DNA of 9,704 bases. It comes from WHTB01 sp050699035. GTDB lineage: Bacteria > Actinomycetota > Actinomycetes > Propionibacteriales > Nocardioidaceae. The stretch's first letter is position 1. Each line of letters begins with the position of its first letter. The notes beneath the pieces are model-generated. The model was not told the origin of the DNA. It made no database searches and saw only the letters and a program-made list of their open reading frames with translations. Shown in pieces: positions 8,234 to 9,704 of this stretch. The stretch is from the NCBI GenBank assembly GCA_050699035.1, contig JBOHDE010000153.1, positions 1 through 9,704 on the forward strand. Direction: 5' to 3'. The position numbers and the translations under genes were made by a program.

Positions 8234-9259
8234 ATGACTTTCGCGCCCGCCCCCGACCGGTACGACTCCACGCCCTACCGCCGCTGCGGCCGCAGCGGCC
8301 TGCGGCTCCCACCGCTGTCCCTCGGCCTGTGGCAGAACTTCGGCGACGACCGGCCGCGCGAGACCCAGCGCGAGATCGTGCGCCGGGCCTTCGACCGGGG
8401 CGTCACGCACTTCGACCTGGCCAACAACTACGGGCCCCCGTACGGCGCCGCCGAGGCCAACTTCGGCCGGATCCTCGACACCGACCTAAGCCCGTTTCGC
8501 AACGAGCTGGTGATCTCTACCAAGGCCGGGTACGACATGTGGCCGGGGCCGTACGGCGACCACGGCTCGCGCAAGTACCTGCTGACCAGTCTGGACGACT
8601 CGCTGCGCCGACTCGGCACCGACTACGTGGACATCTTCTACAGCCACCGGTTCGACCCCGAGACGCCGCTCGAGGAGACGATGGGCGCGCTCGACACCGC
8701 CGTCCGGCAGGGCAAGGCGCTGTACGCCGGCGTCTCGTCCTACAGCGCCGAGCGCACCCGGGAGGCGGCCGAGATCCTGGCCGGCCTCGGCACCCCGCTG
8801 TTGATCCACCAGCCGTCGTACTCCCTGCTCAACCGCTGGATCGAGCCGGACCTGCTGGACACGCTGGAAGACGCCGGCGCCGGTTGCATCGGGTTCAGCG
8901 CGCTGGCCCAGGGACTGCTGACCGGCAAGTACCTCGACGGCATCCCCGAGGGTTCGCGGGCGTCCCGTCAGGGCACCTTGTCGAGCCGCCAGCTCGACGA
9001 AACCACGCTCACCCGGATCCGCCGGCTGAACGACCTCGCGGCCGACCGCGGCCAGAGCCTGGCCCAGCTGGCGCTGGCCTGGGCCCTGCGTGACCCCCGG
9101 ATGACGTCATTGGTGATCGGCGCGAGCAGTGTCCGCCAGCTCGACGAGAACCTCGCGGCCCTGGACCGCCCGGACTTCACCGCCGACGAGCTGGCCCGGA
9201 TCGACGAGGTGGCCGTCGACTCCGACGTCGACCTGTGGCGGGCCTCCAGCCGACGCTAG
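8234..9259 (+). CDS. mgrA: Aldo/keto reductase, L-glyceraldehyde-3-phosphate reductase type (YghZ-like)
   Basis: This 341-residue NADPH-dependent (beta/alpha)8-barrel reductase closely resembles E. coli YghZ (Gpr), as recalled by eye. Shared segments include YRRCGRSGLRLP (15-26), THFDLANNYGPP (58-69), STKAGYDMWPGPYG (95-108) and LLIHQPSYSLLNRW. The AKR catalytic tetrad is complete: D61, Y66, K97 and H138. The cofactor-binding segment VIGASSVRQLDENL lies near the C-terminus, and the ending VDLWRASS also matches YghZ. The E. coli enzyme reduces L-glyceraldehyde-3-phosphate and detoxifies methylglyoxal; the same role is inferred here. The gene diverges from the secreted-protein gene and is convergent, with a 1-bp gap, with the ABC-F gene. 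No Shine-Dalgarno is seen; CAGACT 6 nt upstream suggests a leaderless start. The protein is full length and the family assignment is firm. Confidence 0.93.
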   Translation: MTFAPAPDRYDSTPYRRCGRSGLRLPPLSLGLWQNFGDDRPRETQREIVRRAFDRGVTHFDLANNYGPPYGAAEANFGRILDTDLSPFRNELVISTKAGYDMWPGPYGDHGSRKYLLTSLDDSLRRLGTDYVDIFYSHRFDPETPLEETMGALDTAVRQGKALYAGVSSYSAERTREAAEILAGLGTPLLIHQPSYSLLNRWIEPDLLDTLEDAGAGCIGFSALAQGLLTGKYLDGIPEGSRASRQGTLSSRQLDETTLTRIRRLNDLAADRGQSLAQLALAWALRDPRMTSLVIGASSVRQLDENLAALDRPDFTADELARIDEVAVDSDVDLWRASSRR

Positions 9260-9273
9260 GTCACGCCGGCGGG
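9246..9273. terminator. Weak hairpin enclosing both stop codons of convergent genes
   Basis: GCCGACG (9249-9255) pairs with CGCCGGC (9264-9270) with one A-C mismatch, and CC/GG outside it adds two pairs after an A-G mismatch. The 8-nt loop (9256-9263) contains both stop codons: TAG at 9257-9259 and TGA, read on the minus strand, at 9263-9261. The structure is short and could be chance in GC-rich DNA. Confidence 0.25.
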
Positions 9274-9704
9274 TCGCCTTCGTGCAGGCCGTCGCGGTCG
9301 AGTAGCAGCCACCGGGTGATGCCGATCGTGCGAAGGAAGGCGAGGTCGTGACTGGCCACGACCAGCGCACCTCGGTACGCGTCCAGGGCCTGGCTGAGCT
9401 GACGCACGCTGGCCAGGTCGAGGTTGTTGGTCGGCTCGTCCAGCATCAACAGCTGCGGCGCTGGCTCGGCGAGGAGCAGGGCGGCCAGGGTGGCCCGGAA
9501 CCGCTCCCCGCCTGACAGCGTCGCGGCCGTCTGGTCCGAGTCGCGGCCACGGAACAGGAACCGGGCCAGCCGGGCACGGAGCGTGTTGTTGTCGGCATCC
9601 GGCGCGAACCGCGCCACGTTGTCGACGACCGAGAGCGTGTCGTCGAGCAGGTCGAGCCGCTGGGGCAGCAGCCGCGCCGGCACCGGGACGGCGATCTCGC
9701 CGGC
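9261..9704 (-). CDS. ABC-F family ATPase, C-terminal nucleotide-binding domain (5' end outside window)
   Basis: The visible 147 residues are the end of an ABC-F protein, a soluble twin-ATPase family with no membrane domain that acts on the ribosome (translation factors of the EttA type, and antibiotic-resistance ribosome-protection proteins). Motifs in order within the fragment: the Q-loop LLPQ (12-15), the ABC signature LSGGE (63-67), Walker B plus catalytic glutamate LLMLDEP (85-91, E90), the D-loop NNLD, and the H-switch SHD (118-120, H119). The protein stops about 27 residues after the H-switch, so this is the second ATPase domain with no C-terminal extension. Walker A, the inter-domain linker and the true start lie beyond base 9704; the frame stays open to the edge. 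The subfamily cannot be decided without the linker. Confidence 0.9.
   Translation of the reverse strand, partial: AGEIAVPVPARLLPQRLDLLDDTLSVVDNVARFAPDADNNTLRARLARFLFRGRDSDQTAATLSGGERFRATLAALLLAEPAPQLLMLDEPTNNLDLASVRQLSQALDAYRGALVVASHDLAFLRTIGITRWLLLDRDGLHEGDPPA

Overview
The window is ordinary chromosomal DNA of a high-GC actinobacterium. The evidence is the GC-rich third codon positions, a tRNA-Leu(GAG) without an encoded 3' CCA, several genes that look leaderless (a -10-like hexamer 6-7 nt before the start codon and no convincing Shine-Dalgarno), and protein families typical of Actinomycetota. I infer something like Propionibacteriales/Nocardioidaceae, but the sequence alone does not prove the family. 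No phage, insertion sequence, CRISPR array or recognisable defence system is present.

Layout, left to right: (i) an M20 zinc peptidase on the minus strand (10-1335), diverging from a tRNA-Leu gene (1423-1508) that has a likely promoter and a hairpin terminator. (ii) A plus-strand cluster: a divergent AlkA-like helix-hairpin-helix DNA glycosylase (1742-2500), a GNAT acetyltransferase whose start overlaps the glycosylase stop by one base (2500-3081), and an FAD/NAD(P)H flavoprotein monooxygenase (GTG start, 3117-4178). (iii) A minus-strand DUF445 membrane protein (4182-5429), tail-to-tail with the flavoprotein and divergent, across 30 bp, from (iv) phosphoglucomutase pgm (5460-7106). (v) A minus-strand secreted protein (7161-8165) with a signal peptide, a PPC-like domain and two FxLYD-like beta-sandwich repeats. 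(vi) An aldo/keto reductase closely matching E. coli YghZ, L-glyceraldehyde-3-phosphate reductase (8234-9259). (vii) The C-terminal ATPase domain of an ABC-F protein on the minus strand, cut by the window edge (9261-9704).

The genes do not form one pathway. The glycosylase-GNAT-flavoprotein cluster is the only likely operon. pgm links glucose-1-phosphate and glucose-6-phosphate, and the aldo/keto reductase handles triose or reactive aldehydes, but the two are separately transcribed.

The least ordinary signals are these. All three tail-to-tail junctions carry an inverted repeat that encloses or includes both facing stop codons, and the one after pgm is long (21 of 24 positions paired). The glycosylase lacks the usual AlkA aromatic wedge and the HhH lysine. 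The secreted protein has no recognised function and codon use unlike its neighbours. I found nothing that I would claim as a new biological system.
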